Origin: a bacterium
GTDB lineage: Bacteria; Planctomycetota; Planctomycetia; Pirellulales; Pirellulaceae
Assembly (NCBI GenBank): GCA_030430075.1
Contig: JAUIGN010000010.1
Location: forward strand, 62,001-126,000
DNA: 64,000 nucleotides
Direction of reading: 5' to 3'
Shown here: in pieces, positions 18,220 through 26,830 of the stretch
Layout: every line of letters begins with the position of its first letter
How positions within the stretch are numbered: the first letter of the stretch is position 1
Notes under the pieces: generated by a model
Database searches by the model: none
What the model was told of the DNA's origin: nothing
What the model saw: the letters and a program-made list of their open reading frames with translations, nothing else
Translations under genes and position numbers: made by a program

Positions 18220-18768
18220 ATGAATTACACGAATGTATTGAACCATGGACTGAAGACCCTCGCGCTGACCGCTGTCTGTGCGGGCCTGGTGACGCCGCTG
18301 CATGCGGCGGATCGGGCACGTCCGAGCACGGCAGGTCCCCAGGTCGTTAGCGTCGCGTTGCATGATGGCGGCGTCTTGCGCGGCCAATTGTTGGACGCGC
18401 AGCAGCGGCCGCTGGCGAAGCAGCAGGTGCGGATTCTCTCGCAAGGCCGGCTGATCGTGGCGACGGAGACCGATCTCAATGGTCGATTTGGCGCCCGCAG
18501 CCTGCGCGGCGGCCTGCACACCATCGAATCGACCGGGACCAGCAAGGCCGTCCAACTCTGGGCTCCCCAGACCGCCCCGCCATCCGCCGAGGACGTGGCG
18601 GTTGTCCTGGCCGGTCAGGAGCTGGTTGTGCGTGGCCAGAAGGGGAAAGGCAAGGGAGGTTTGCACAACGGCCTCCTCGGAGAACAACCGGTTCGCCGGT
18701 TGGTCGTGGCTGGAATCGGAGCCGGTGTCCTGGCCTGGGCATTGGACTACAACCAGTCCGGCAGTTGA
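18220..18768 (+). CDS. Exported protein with carboxypeptidase-regulatory-like domain
   Basis: 182 residues from the ATG at 18220, which has GAGG nine bases upstream; an ATG at 18205 is also in frame. A signal peptide (LALTAVCAGLVTPLHA) precedes a beta-sandwich like the CarboxypepD_reg family (GVLRGQLLDAQQRPL, TDLNGRFGARSLRGG). A Gly/Lys-rich stretch follows, then a hydrophobic segment (LVVAGIGAGVLAWAL) near the C-terminus. The pattern resembles planctomycete cell-surface proteins. It precedes the polysaccharide locus on the same strand but is separated by about 690 bases, so a functional link is uncertain. Confidence 0.75.
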   Translation: MNYTNVLNHGLKTLALTAVCAGLVTPLHAADRARPSTAGPQVVSVALHDGGVLRGQLLDAQQRPLAKQQVRILSQGRLIVATETDLNGRFGARSLRGGLHTIESTGTSKAVQLWAPQTAPPSAEDVAVVLAGQELVVRGQKGKGKGGLHNGLLGEQPVRRLVVAGIGAGVLAWALDYNQSGS

Positions 18769-19458
18769 GCCGAAATGGTCGGTTTGCCGCGAGGGCAGTC
18801 CGGCCAGACCTGCGAGAATCGCTTTCGATCCAAAGTGGCAAGTGGCCATCGGCTGCTTGCCACTTTCGCATGCGCGGAGAGGACTGCGGCGAGGATAACG
18901 TTCACGTCCCGGTCGCGTCGTCCCGCACCTCGATTGGCCCGCACTTCGATTGGCCGGCACCTCGAAAACGACGGCCGCGGGAGCCAGGCCAAACGCGCCT
19001 GTCGCCGGGTGCGCGGGTTTCCTTCTGCTTTGCCGACGGTCATTTTGCCGACGGTCATCTTGTCGACCGGTCGACTTGTCGGCCATGGCGATACCGGAGA
19101 TCGCTCCGCCCGCCCGCCCGTCTTCTTACACCGGCGGGTACGCGAATCACGGCGAGCCGACCCATCGCCGACCGCTGGCCATCTCTCGCGACCTCTGGCG
19201 GTCGCCGCCGCGTTGCCTGCGCTGCTAGCGGTGCTGCTCGGCTCGCTCCACCAATTTGGGCTCAATCGTGCGCTCTCCGTCTGCCGATAGACCCCTGGGA
19301 GACTTTACCGGTTATTCCGGTTGTTCCGCTTAGGGTGAGTCGCACGGCTTGATGCGTCGAACGACGGGCGGCCGCGGAATGACGGTGGAACGATCAACGC
19401 GGCGCGTGGGCGGCGGACACCATTACTGCACGATTACTTCACGATGCTTGAGAGTTGC
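18769..19458. other. Intergenic region before the polysaccharide locus
   Basis: It contains the hairpin at 18832-18866 and a 15-base tandem repeat (tttgccgacggtcat, about 19033-19062). Several open frames cross it on both strands, but none has a ribosome-binding site, domain or composition that supports it. Confidence 0.5.
18832..18866 (+). terminator. Strong hairpin, possible terminator
   Basis: An 11-base perfect stem (AAAGTGGCAAG / CTTGCCACTTT) with a 13-base loop lies 64 bases past the upstream stop. There is no T run, so intrinsic termination is uncertain. Confidence 0.4.
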
Positions 19459-20574
19459 ATGGCTGAGATCGGGGAAAATTCGGGTTGTCGGTGGTGTCTT
19501 GCCACGGAGCCGCGCGCCGCCTGGTCCCGCCCAATCACACGGGCGGCGGGCGTCTGGTTACCGTTGTTGCTGCTGATTGCAGCGGGTTGCCGGCAACCGG
19601 CCAATTTTCGCGCGGCGAGTTTGCCGCCGCAGTTCCGCGCGCCGCTGGTACGAAGTGCGCGGCACTTGGATCTGTCTCCACTGGCGCGGGCGGCGGGCGG
19701 GACGGATGTCATCCAGCCGAACGATCTGGTCGCGGTCACGACTGCGACCGGGTTGAGCAGCGACCCTGCTGAACCTCACGTGCTTCGTGTGGCCCCGGAC
19801 GGCACGGTCAACGTCCCCTTGGTGGGCACGGTCCGTGTGGCCGGAATGGAGCCGCAGACGGCCGAGTACTGGGTTCGCCAGGCCAGCATGCAGCGGGATG
19901 TGTTCCGCGACCCTCAGGTCTCGATTCAGTTCGAGTCCAGGCATGCCAACAATGTCACGGTCCTCGGTGCGGTGACGACGCCGGGCGTGTATCGGCTCAA
20001 CGGCGCCAACAGCGATGTGCTGGCGGCGTTGGTTGCCGCCGGTGGTCTAACCGACCAGGCAGGCACGTCGATCGATGTGCGGCATCCGCCGGCGGGTGCC
20101 GTGCAGGCCGCCGGTTACGGGCCGGGAGCCGGTCCGCAGACCGCCTCGTATCGCCTCGATCTGCGCGACGTTCGAACGGCGGTCGACGCGGATCTGAGCG
20201 TCCGGGACGGCACGGTGATTATGGTGCCGGAACGCGTCAAGCAAACCGTCTATGTCATGGGGCTTGTCAACCGGCCCGGCGACTTCGAGATTCCTCCGGA
20301 CGACGAACTCCGGCTCCTTGATGCCTTGGCAATGGCCGGTGGTCGCCGGTTGGAGATTGCCGACCGCGTCACGGTGACGCGTCGGGCGACCCAATCCCGC
20401 GCACCCATCATCATCGAAGCCTCGGTTCGCGAAGCCCAGCAGGACGGCAACGCCAACCTGCGCCTTGCCGCCGGCGACGTCGTGCAGGTGGAAGAGACGA
20501 CGACGACCTTCACGCTTGAAACCCTGAGAAACTTCGTACGGCTTGGTGTCACAACGGGGCTTACCGGCCTCTAG
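19459..20574 (+). CDS. Polysaccharide export lipoprotein (Wza/OPX-like)
   Basis: About 371 residues; I prefer the ATG at 19459 (GAGAG upstream), with 19444 as alternative. A lipobox (LLLLIAAGC) marks an outer-membrane lipoprotein. The Poly_export domain follows (DVIQPNDLVAV, RVAPDGTVNVPLVGTVRVAG, RDPQVSIQF). Two SLBB domains come next, with VTVLGAVTTPGVYRL and VYVMGLVNRPGDFEI. The protein should form the outer-membrane exit for the polysaccharide, working with the Wzc-like protein encoded 95 bases downstream. Confidence 0.93.
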   Translation: MAEIGENSGCRWCLATEPRAAWSRPITRAAGVWLPLLLLIAAGCRQPANFRAASLPPQFRAPLVRSARHLDLSPLARAAGGTDVIQPNDLVAVTTATGLSSDPAEPHVLRVAPDGTVNVPLVGTVRVAGMEPQTAEYWVRQASMQRDVFRDPQVSIQFESRHANNVTVLGAVTTPGVYRLNGANSDVLAALVAAGGLTDQAGTSIDVRHPPAGAVQAAGYGPGAGPQTASYRLDLRDVRTAVDADLSVRDGTVIMVPERVKQTVYVMGLVNRPGDFEIPPDDELRLLDALAMAGGRRLEIADRVTVTRRATQSRAPIIIEASVREAQQDGNANLRLAAGDVVQVEETTTTFTLETLRNFVRLGVTTGLTGL

Positions 20575-20669
20575 CAGGCGGCATCCGACCCATCGTCGAA
20601 GGCTGCCGTTTCGGCAGATTCCCGTCGCTCAACCGAGCTCGAACCTTTCACACGATTCTGAGAACCACC

Positions 20670-23066
20670 ATGAACAGCGTGCTGCGTGGCCCATCACCGC
20701 CCGAACCCGGATCCGAAGCGCTTGCCGTCCTGGCGGCCCTGCGGTTCCTCCGCATGCTGCGACACCGCATGCAGTATATGGTGCTGGCCCTGGTGGCCTT
20801 CGGCTTGTTGGGCGGCTTTTACTACCTGGCCAAGTCCAAGGTGTATCGGGCAACGTCTTCCCTGTTGATTACTCACAGCGGTGCCGACGTGCTGGCCAAT
20901 CCGGCCAACCCGACGGGTCCTCGCGATTCGCTGATTCCGACCTACGAAAAGCTGATTACCAGCGAGCTGGTGGTTAACGACGCGCTGCAGCGATTGCAGG
21001 AGGCGCCGGCCGCCTTGAAGGTGGATTTTGCCGATCATCCGGCCAAGGAATGGCCCGACGTGTTACGCAAGAACCTCGGCGCGACGGCCCAGCGACGAAC
21101 CAACATCATCGATATCTCTTACCGATCCAAAGCTCCCGAGGCGGGTGAGGCCGTGGTTCGGGCCGTCGTTGATTCGTACCTGGACTTCATGGAAAAGCAC
21201 CACAAGGACGCATCTGCCCAGACCGTCGAGATCCTTGACAACGAACGGGTCGAGATTGAGCAGCGTCTGGCCGACCGGCAAGCCGAACTGCTCGACGTCA
21301 TGCACCGGGTCCGGGACCTGGGGCTGGGCAACGAGACGAACGTCATCCACCCGGCGGTCCAGCGCGTCACCCGGCTCAACGAGACCCTGGTCGAAGTCCA
21401 GAAGGAACGGGTGCACCTGCAAGGCACATTGTCCGCCGTCCGGACCGCCATCGCCCGGGGCGACGACTTGCGGCAACACCTGCTCACGGTGGCCCCCGAG
21501 ATTGGCCGCGAACTGATGCTGCACGGCATGGGGCTCAGTCCCCAGAATGCCGACGCGGTGAACAAAGTCGAACAGAAACTGCTCGATGATCGCGCCCGCC
21601 TGGCAATGCTCAACCGGCACCTGGGTTCAGCGCATCCCGACGTGGCGGAAGTGACCGAGTCCATTCGCAACGCCGAGCTCTACCTGGCCAGTTGCCGGGC
21701 TTCCGTCAATCAGCGTCTCTCGCATGTCCAGGACGATCAGTTGGGGCCGCTTCTCCTGGCGATGGTTGAACAGAAACTGGCTGACGCGAGCGCCCACGAG
21801 CGTGAATTGTTCGCCCAGTATGAGCGGTCGGAGGCCGAAGCGGTGGGGCTGAGCGGGCGCCGCGCCGAGCTGCAGATTGTCGAAAACGAGATTCAACGTT
21901 TGCGGAGCTTACACGAGGTGCTCCTCAATCGAATTGCCAACGTCGACATGAACCAGGACCGGTCCGACGTGAATGTGGCGGTGGTGAGCGAGCCGAGTGC
22001 TTCGGACAAGGCGATCGCGCCCAAACTGGCGACCGTGCTGGCCATTTGCCTGGTCGGAGGAATCGGCGGTGGAGCCGTCCTGGTGTATATCATTGACTTG
22101 CTGGACGACCGGTTCCGTTCGCCGGAAGAACTCTCCGACCAGTTGGGCCTGCCCCTGTTGGCGATGGTGGGCAAGCTGCCTGCCACCGATGGGAGCGGGG
22201 CCGACGCCGTGCATCTGCACGTCGATCCCACCGCAGTTGAAAGCGAAGCCTTCCGGACGCTCCGCACCACCCTCAGTCTGGCGGGCGAATCGCGGGAGCG
22301 AATCGCGATCACCAGCTCGCAGCCCAGCGACGGCAAGACGACCGTCATTACCAACCTGGCCGTGGCGTTTGCCCAGGCCGGCAAGAAGACGCTCTTGATC
22401 GATGCCGACCTCCGCCGGCCCGGTCTTTCCAAGCTCCTGGAGATGCGCGGTCAAGGCGGGCTCTCTGACGTCTTGCGTCCCGGCGAGGACATCGGCGAAG
22501 CCTGCCGCAAGCAGATTCAATGGACGGGCATCGAAGGGCTCGATGTCCTCCCCTGCGGTAGTCGGCCGGCCGATCCGGCAGAGGCGCTGGGGCGTGCCAG
22601 GATGGCGGAACTGATCGCTTGGACCGAGGGGGTCTACGACCAGATCTTGATTGACTGCCCGCCCATGCTGGCCGCCTCCGATGCCGCCCTCGTCGGCCGC
22701 CTTGTCGACGCGGTCATCCTGGTCGTCAAACCGGCCGAGAATCCGCGCCGGGCCGTCCTCCGCTCGGCCGGCGTCCTCTCCACGATGCACGTCAACGTGG
22801 CCGGCGTCGTGGCCAACTTCATGGGAGACGCCGGTAGCGGCAGCTACTACGGCTACGGTGCCGATTTCGGCTATGGCTACGGCACTAGCTACGATGACGA
22901 AGAAACGTTCCAGGATACGTTTGGCGAGGACGGCCTGGACGACGACTACCATGACGATGACGACGCCGCCGACGACTACATCGACGAGGACTACGTCGAC
23001 GAGGGTCAAGCGGCCGAATCTATCTATCCCATCGTACCGCCGTCCGCCCCGCAACGCGCCGCGTAA
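20670..23066 (+). CDS. Wzc-like chain-length regulator and tyrosine autokinase
   Basis: 798 residues. An N-terminal transmembrane helix (MQYMVLALVAFGLLGGFYYLA) is followed by a long periplasmic Wzz/coiled-coil region and a second helix near 460 (LATVLAICLVGGIGGGAVLVYII). A BY-kinase domain follows: SSQPSDGKTT (Walker A), LLIDADLRRPG (Walker A'), ILIDCPP (Walker B). A tyrosine-rich cluster (SYYGYGADFGYGYGTSY, near 722) precedes a very acidic tail. In this family autophosphorylation of the tyrosine cluster controls polymer length and export. Fusion of copolymerase and kinase in one chain is the Wzc arrangement. The next gene starts 13 bases later. Confidence 0.93.
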   Translation: MNSVLRGPSPPEPGSEALAVLAALRFLRMLRHRMQYMVLALVAFGLLGGFYYLAKSKVYRATSSLLITHSGADVLANPANPTGPRDSLIPTYEKLITSELVVNDALQRLQEAPAALKVDFADHPAKEWPDVLRKNLGATAQRRTNIIDISYRSKAPEAGEAVVRAVVDSYLDFMEKHHKDASAQTVEILDNERVEIEQRLADRQAELLDVMHRVRDLGLGNETNVIHPAVQRVTRLNETLVEVQKERVHLQGTLSAVRTAIARGDDLRQHLLTVAPEIGRELMLHGMGLSPQNADAVNKVEQKLLDDRARLAMLNRHLGSAHPDVAEVTESIRNAELYLASCRASVNQRLSHVQDDQLGPLLLAMVEQKLADASAHERELFAQYERSEAEAVGLSGRRAELQIVENEIQRLRSLHEVLLNRIANVDMNQDRSDVNVAVVSEPSASDKAIAPKLATVLAICLVGGIGGGAVLVYIIDLLDDRFRSPEELSDQLGLPLLAMVGKLPATDGSGADAVHLHVDPTAVESEAFRTLRTTLSLAGESRERIAITSSQPSDGKTTVITNLAVAFAQAGKKTLLIDADLRRPGLSKLLEMRGQGGLSDVLRPGEDIGEACRKQIQWTGIEGLDVLPCGSRPADPAEALGRARMAELIAWTEGVYDQILIDCPPMLAASDAALVGRLVDAVILVVKPAENPRRAVLRSAGVLSTMHVNVAGVVANFMGDAGSGSYYGYGADFGYGYGTSYDDEETFQDTFGEDGLDDDYHDDDDAADDYIDEDYVDEGQAAESIYPIVPPSAPQRAA

Positions 23067-23079
23067 GGGAGTGCGAGCC

Positions 23080-25731
23080 ATGTTCAATAACTCGGCGAGC
23101 GACAGGCGGGCGACGAACCGTGGACGCCACGGGCATGACCCTGGACCACGTTCCTTGGCACAACGGCTCCTCGACCGCCTGGTCGACATCGGCCTGCTCG
23201 GCGTCATCTTTGTCGCCCCGTTGGCGATGGGCGGCCGTCATCCGATCGGCAGGTTCATCCTCGTTGCGCTGGTGGCAGTGATGGCCGTTTCCTGGTTCTG
23301 CCGGCAGTGCCTCACGGTTGACGGGCGGTGGCGGTGGACCGGCGCGGAATGGCTGGTGGCTGCGGGCGCCGGCGTGATCCTGGTGCAACTCGTTTCCCTG
23401 CCGGCGACCGTCCTGGCCTGCTTGTCCCCTCACCAATCGGAACTGCTGCCGCTGTGGAACGCCGATGGTCTCCCGCAGGTGTTGGGGCGCTGGTCGCGTG
23501 TCTCCTTGACGCCATCGGCGACCCTGGGCGGGCTGATCCTGTTCGTCACGTACAGCACGCTCTTTCTGGTCGTGGCGCAGCGCCTGCGCGGTATCGCGGA
23601 CGTCGAGCGGTTGTTGCGATGGATTGCCCTGGGGGCCACCAGTATGGCCGTGATCGGACTGGCACAACGGTTTGCCGGCAACGGCCTGTTCCTGTGGATC
23701 TATGAGCACCCGTTCCGGGACACCATGTCCGTGGTCAAGGGAACGTTCATCAACGAAAATCACTTTGCCCACTTCATCGCACTGGGGATCGCACCCCTGC
23801 TGTGGTGGTTGCACCGGGACGCTCAGCCGGATCACGGCGAGCCCGCGCGTGTGCCTCGAATCGCCATCGGCATTGCCCTGGCATGTGTCGGCGTTGCCGG
23901 CCTGTTGACGTTCTCGCGCGGCGGCGTGGTCGTCATGTTCCTGGCATCCGCCGGATGCATTGGACTGCAAGCCCGCGCCGGGTTGTTACGCCGCGAGACG
24001 TTGCTCACACTGGCCGGGATCGGCCTGTTCGTCGCCATCGCGCTCGGTATCTACGGATTCGCCCCCCTCTCCGACGAACTGGCCACACTGGGGGCGGGGT
24101 CGGTCGAGGAGGTTGACCGATTTGGTGTCCGCAGGCAGCTCTGGGCCGCGGACCTGACGGCCGCTTCCAAGTTTCCCATCCTGGGCACCGGAGTGGGCAG
24201 CCACGCCGATATCTCCCCGGTGTACTTCGCCAACCGGTTCGACTTTGAATACACCCATGCAGAGAACGGGTATCTGCAGGTGCTGCTGGAGACCGGCCTG
24301 ATTGGCTTGGCGCTGTTGGCGGTCGGCATCTTCCTCGCGTGCCGCTGGGGGTGTGCCGCCCTCAGCCGGCATCAACCGGCTCGCGTCAAAGGGGTGGCGG
24401 TCGTCGTTGTTACCACGCTGCTCATCAGCCTCTTCCATTCGCTCTGGGACTTCGTCTGGTATCTGCCGGCCTGCATGTCCCTGACGATCCTCCTGCTGGC
24501 CTGCGGCTGCCGGCTGTACCAGCTCAGCCCGCAATCCGATTCCGGTCGGCCGCGCGGGACGGCCAGACTGCGGCCCACTCGCCCGGCATGGGGCGTTGCA
24601 ACGGCCCTCGTTTCCCTCCTGGCGGTCGCCATGGTCCGCGACCGATTGGCGCCCGCCCTGGCCGCGCCGCACTGGGATCAGTACCTGCGGCAAGTCGCCG
24701 CCCTGCAGGAAGCGGACTCGGCGACCGCCGGCGAGACCCATGTCGACTCGCTGATTGCTTCCCTGCAAGGGACGATCGACCACGATCCGCGCGCGGAACG
24801 GGCCCATGGGAGAATCGCCAACCTGCTCATGCGTGAGTTCGAGCGGCGGCAAGCGGAAGCGGTCAATCCAATCCACCTCGCCCAACTCAGGCGAGATGCC
24901 TTGAGTTCCGGGTTCCCGTCACGGCAGGCGCAGGACGCCTGGATGGCGGTTGCGATTGGAGACAACCGCCGGCTGCTCTATCGAGCGCTCGAGCATACGC
25001 GTCTCGCACTGGCCCAGTGTCCACTGCACGGAGAGACTTACATCGACCTGGCCGCGCTCGCGTTTCTCGAAGGCCGCGGGGACGATGCAGCCGGCGCGTT
25101 GCGATCGCAGGCGGTGCGCGTCCGTCCCTACAGCGACGACGTGATGTTGGCTGTCGGTGCCCAATTGGCAGGAACCGGGGACGTGGCACAGGCGCTGCAG
25201 CATTGGAAAGGACCGTTCCAGCGCAGTCAGCCGCACCGCCGGCAGATCATCGCCCTGATCGCAGACGAATTGCCCCCGTCCGAGTTGCTGCGAGAACTCG
25301 AACCGACCGTCGATGGCTTGGGCGACCTGTTCGAATTCCATCGCCAGCTGGGGCAGCGCGTCCTGGCGAGCGAATACGGGTGGCACTACGCGGTGGCCCT
25401 GGAAGCGGCTGCCGCGGCGACCTCAGGCGGAGAAGCGGCCGGCCATTGGCTGGCAGCCTACAAGGTGCGGCTCTATCTGGACGACCGCCAAGGCGCACTA
25501 CGGTGCATCAGCAACGCCGTCAAGGCGACGCCGACGCACTACCAGTCTCACCTGAAGCTGGCCACGCATTTGATTGAATGCGAAGCGTACGGTGCCGCGC
25601 TGGAAGAACTGAACTGGTGCCTGCGACGGAATCCCCAAGACCAGGTCGCCATCAACTGCCTCCGCCGTGCGCGGCTGAGCCAACTGCGGCAAGCCTCCGA
25701 AATCAACCCTACGGCTGGCGAACGACATTGA
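23080..25731 (+). CDS. O-antigen ligase/polymerase-like membrane protein with TPR-like tail
   Basis: 883 residues from the ATG at 23080, with GGGAG upstream; the open frame runs back into the preceding gene but that part is not coding. About ten hydrophobic helices fill residues 30-500. The Wzy_C signatures are NENHFAHFIALG and, near 392, the loop motif THAENGYLQVLLETGLIG. The C-terminal 350 residues are soluble and alpha-helical, with TPR-like repeats. The protein is expected to polymerise or ligate polysaccharide at the periplasmic face. A separate Wzy-like protein is encoded at 29143, so the division of labour is unclear. Confidence 0.88.
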   Translation: MFNNSASDRRATNRGRHGHDPGPRSLAQRLLDRLVDIGLLGVIFVAPLAMGGRHPIGRFILVALVAVMAVSWFCRQCLTVDGRWRWTGAEWLVAAGAGVILVQLVSLPATVLACLSPHQSELLPLWNADGLPQVLGRWSRVSLTPSATLGGLILFVTYSTLFLVVAQRLRGIADVERLLRWIALGATSMAVIGLAQRFAGNGLFLWIYEHPFRDTMSVVKGTFINENHFAHFIALGIAPLLWWLHRDAQPDHGEPARVPRIAIGIALACVGVAGLLTFSRGGVVVMFLASAGCIGLQARAGLLRRETLLTLAGIGLFVAIALGIYGFAPLSDELATLGAGSVEEVDRFGVRRQLWAADLTAASKFPILGTGVGSHADISPVYFANRFDFEYTHAENGYLQVLLETGLIGLALLAVGIFLACRWGCAALSRHQPARVKGVAVVVVTTLLISLFHSLWDFVWYLPACMSLTILLLACGCRLYQLSPQSDSGRPRGTARLRPTRPAWGVATALVSLLAVAMVRDRLAPALAAPHWDQYLRQVAALQEADSATAGETHVDSLIASLQGTIDHDPRAERAHGRIANLLMREFERRQAEAVNPIHLAQLRRDALSSGFPSRQAQDAWMAVAIGDNRRLLYRALEHTRLALAQCPLHGETYIDLAALAFLEGRGDDAAGALRSQAVRVRPYSDDVMLAVGAQLAGTGDVAQALQHWKGPFQRSQPHRRQIIALIADELPPSELLRELEPTVDGLGDLFEFHRQLGQRVLASEYGWHYAVALEAAAAATSGGEAAGHWLAAYKVRLYLDDRQGALRCISNAVKATPTHYQSHLKLATHLIECEAYGAALEELNWCLRRNPQDQVAINCLRRARLSQLRQASEINPTAGERH

Positions 25732-25745
25732 ACGAGGATCAACGC

Positions 25746-26465
25746 ATGACTACGAATGAATGGACCAACATCCACATCCCATCGCGCAAGGTGCTCACCG
25801 GCTACCATCGCGAAGTCGCCAGGCTGGTCGTCGAGCACACACCGCCGGCCGGCGTGCTGCTCGACGTCGGCGCGGGGTTGGGGCATGTCCTGCAGCTTGT
25901 CAGGGAGGCCGCGCCGGAGATGGAACTGCATGCGGCAGATTCCTCCGACGAGTGTCTCGACGTGCTGCGGCAGACGGTTCCCGAAAGTGAACTCCATCCG
26001 TTGACGGACGAACCCGGTTCGATCGCCGCCTTGGGGGAAGCCCGGTTCGACACGTGTGTGATGTCTCACCTGCTGGAACACACCCGGCAACCGCTCGAGA
26101 CCATTGATGCCGCCTTGCACGTGTTGAAGCCGCACGGTCGCCTGGTGCTCGCCGTTCCGAATCCTTCGACACCCCACGTGCTCACCTACAATGCGGCCCG
26201 CCTGAACTATGTCAACCGCGGCCACGTCTGCTGCTGGGACCGCTCCCACTGGATGAACTTCCTGGAAAACATCGCCCGGCTGAACGTCATTCACCACGGA
26301 CAGGACGAGGTGCGGGTGTTTCCACAGCGTATATCCAGTCGAATCGGGCCGCTGAAGCGGTTCGAGCACCTGCTGTCGCGCGTCGTGCCGCGGTGGGCCC
26401 ATTCGCATATCTCGGTCGTCGAGAAGTCCAACACTGGCCATCCGGTCGCCGAAAAAGCTGCCTAG
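25746..26465 (+). CDS. SAM-dependent methyltransferase (class I)
   Basis: 239 residues from the ATG at 25746, 14 bases after the previous stop. The SAM-binding motif VLLDVGAGLGHVLQL (about 36-50) and the later FDTCVMSHLLEHTRQPLETI and LKPHGRLVLAVPNP strands fit the Methyltransf_11/23 fold. Its place in the locus suggests O- or N-methylation of a sugar or a glycan end, possibly chain termination. The acceptor is unknown. Confidence 0.88.
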   Translation: MTTNEWTNIHIPSRKVLTGYHREVARLVVEHTPPAGVLLDVGAGLGHVLQLVREAAPEMELHAADSSDECLDVLRQTVPESELHPLTDEPGSIAALGEARFDTCVMSHLLEHTRQPLETIDAALHVLKPHGRLVLAVPNPSTPHVLTYNAARLNYVNRGHVCCWDRSHWMNFLENIARLNVIHHGQDEVRVFPQRISSRIGPLKRFEHLLSRVVPRWAHSHISVVEKSNTGHPVAEKAA

Positions 26466-26480
26466 CGCGGATTATTCATT

Positions 26481-26546
26481 AGCCGTTGGGCGTTAGCCCC
26501 GGTTCCATTGAAAACAGAGCAAACCGGACGCTAACGCGTTCCGGCT
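26481..26546. repeat. Dispersed long inverted repeat, copy 1
   Basis: The left arm AGCCGTTGGGCGTTAGCCC and the right arm CGGACGCTAACGCGTTCCGGCT pair imperfectly, with GGTT/AACC inside. A second copy, with perfect outer arms, lies at 34447-34519. Confidence 0.8.
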
Positions 26547-26596
26547 GAGATGCGAGGCGTTTTGGGTAAGTTCACCACAAAAGATTGCGGCACAGT

Positions 26597-26650
26597 AACT
26601 TGCACTGAGTCGTCAACTTGCACTGAGTCGTCAACTTGCACTGAGTCGTC
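26597..26650. repeat. 18-base tandem repeat, three perfect copies
   Basis: The unit aacttgcactgagtcgtc is repeated three times without change. Its core cttgcactg recurs once near 34570. Confidence 0.95.
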
Positions 26651-26830
26651 GCAGGTTCATGAATCATCCGGGCTAGCGTACGTTCTTGAGTTTAAGGATC
26701 GCGGGCGCGCGTCCCTCGCATCGCCGCCCACTCCTGCTGGTGCCGTGCCTGCTGGTGCCGTGACAACGCACCAGGCATCTGCCCCCGAGATGATTCACGC
26801 TCCCCTGAAACCGCAGCAAATCGGAAGCCG

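Larger units (their letters stand above)
26466..26830. other. Repeat-bearing intergenic region in the polysaccharide locus
   Basis: It holds the long inverted repeat at 26481-26546 and the 18-base tandem repeat at 26597-26650. A short duplication (gctggtgccgtg, about 26738-26762) lies just before the flippase gene. The reading frame from 26550 is built from the repeat and is not supported. Confidence 0.7.

Noticed and set aside
18747..19265. 172-codon minus-strand frame before the polysaccharide locus
   Set aside because: Composition is Arg/Ser-rich, typical of antisense frames in GC-rich DNA, and no domain is seen.
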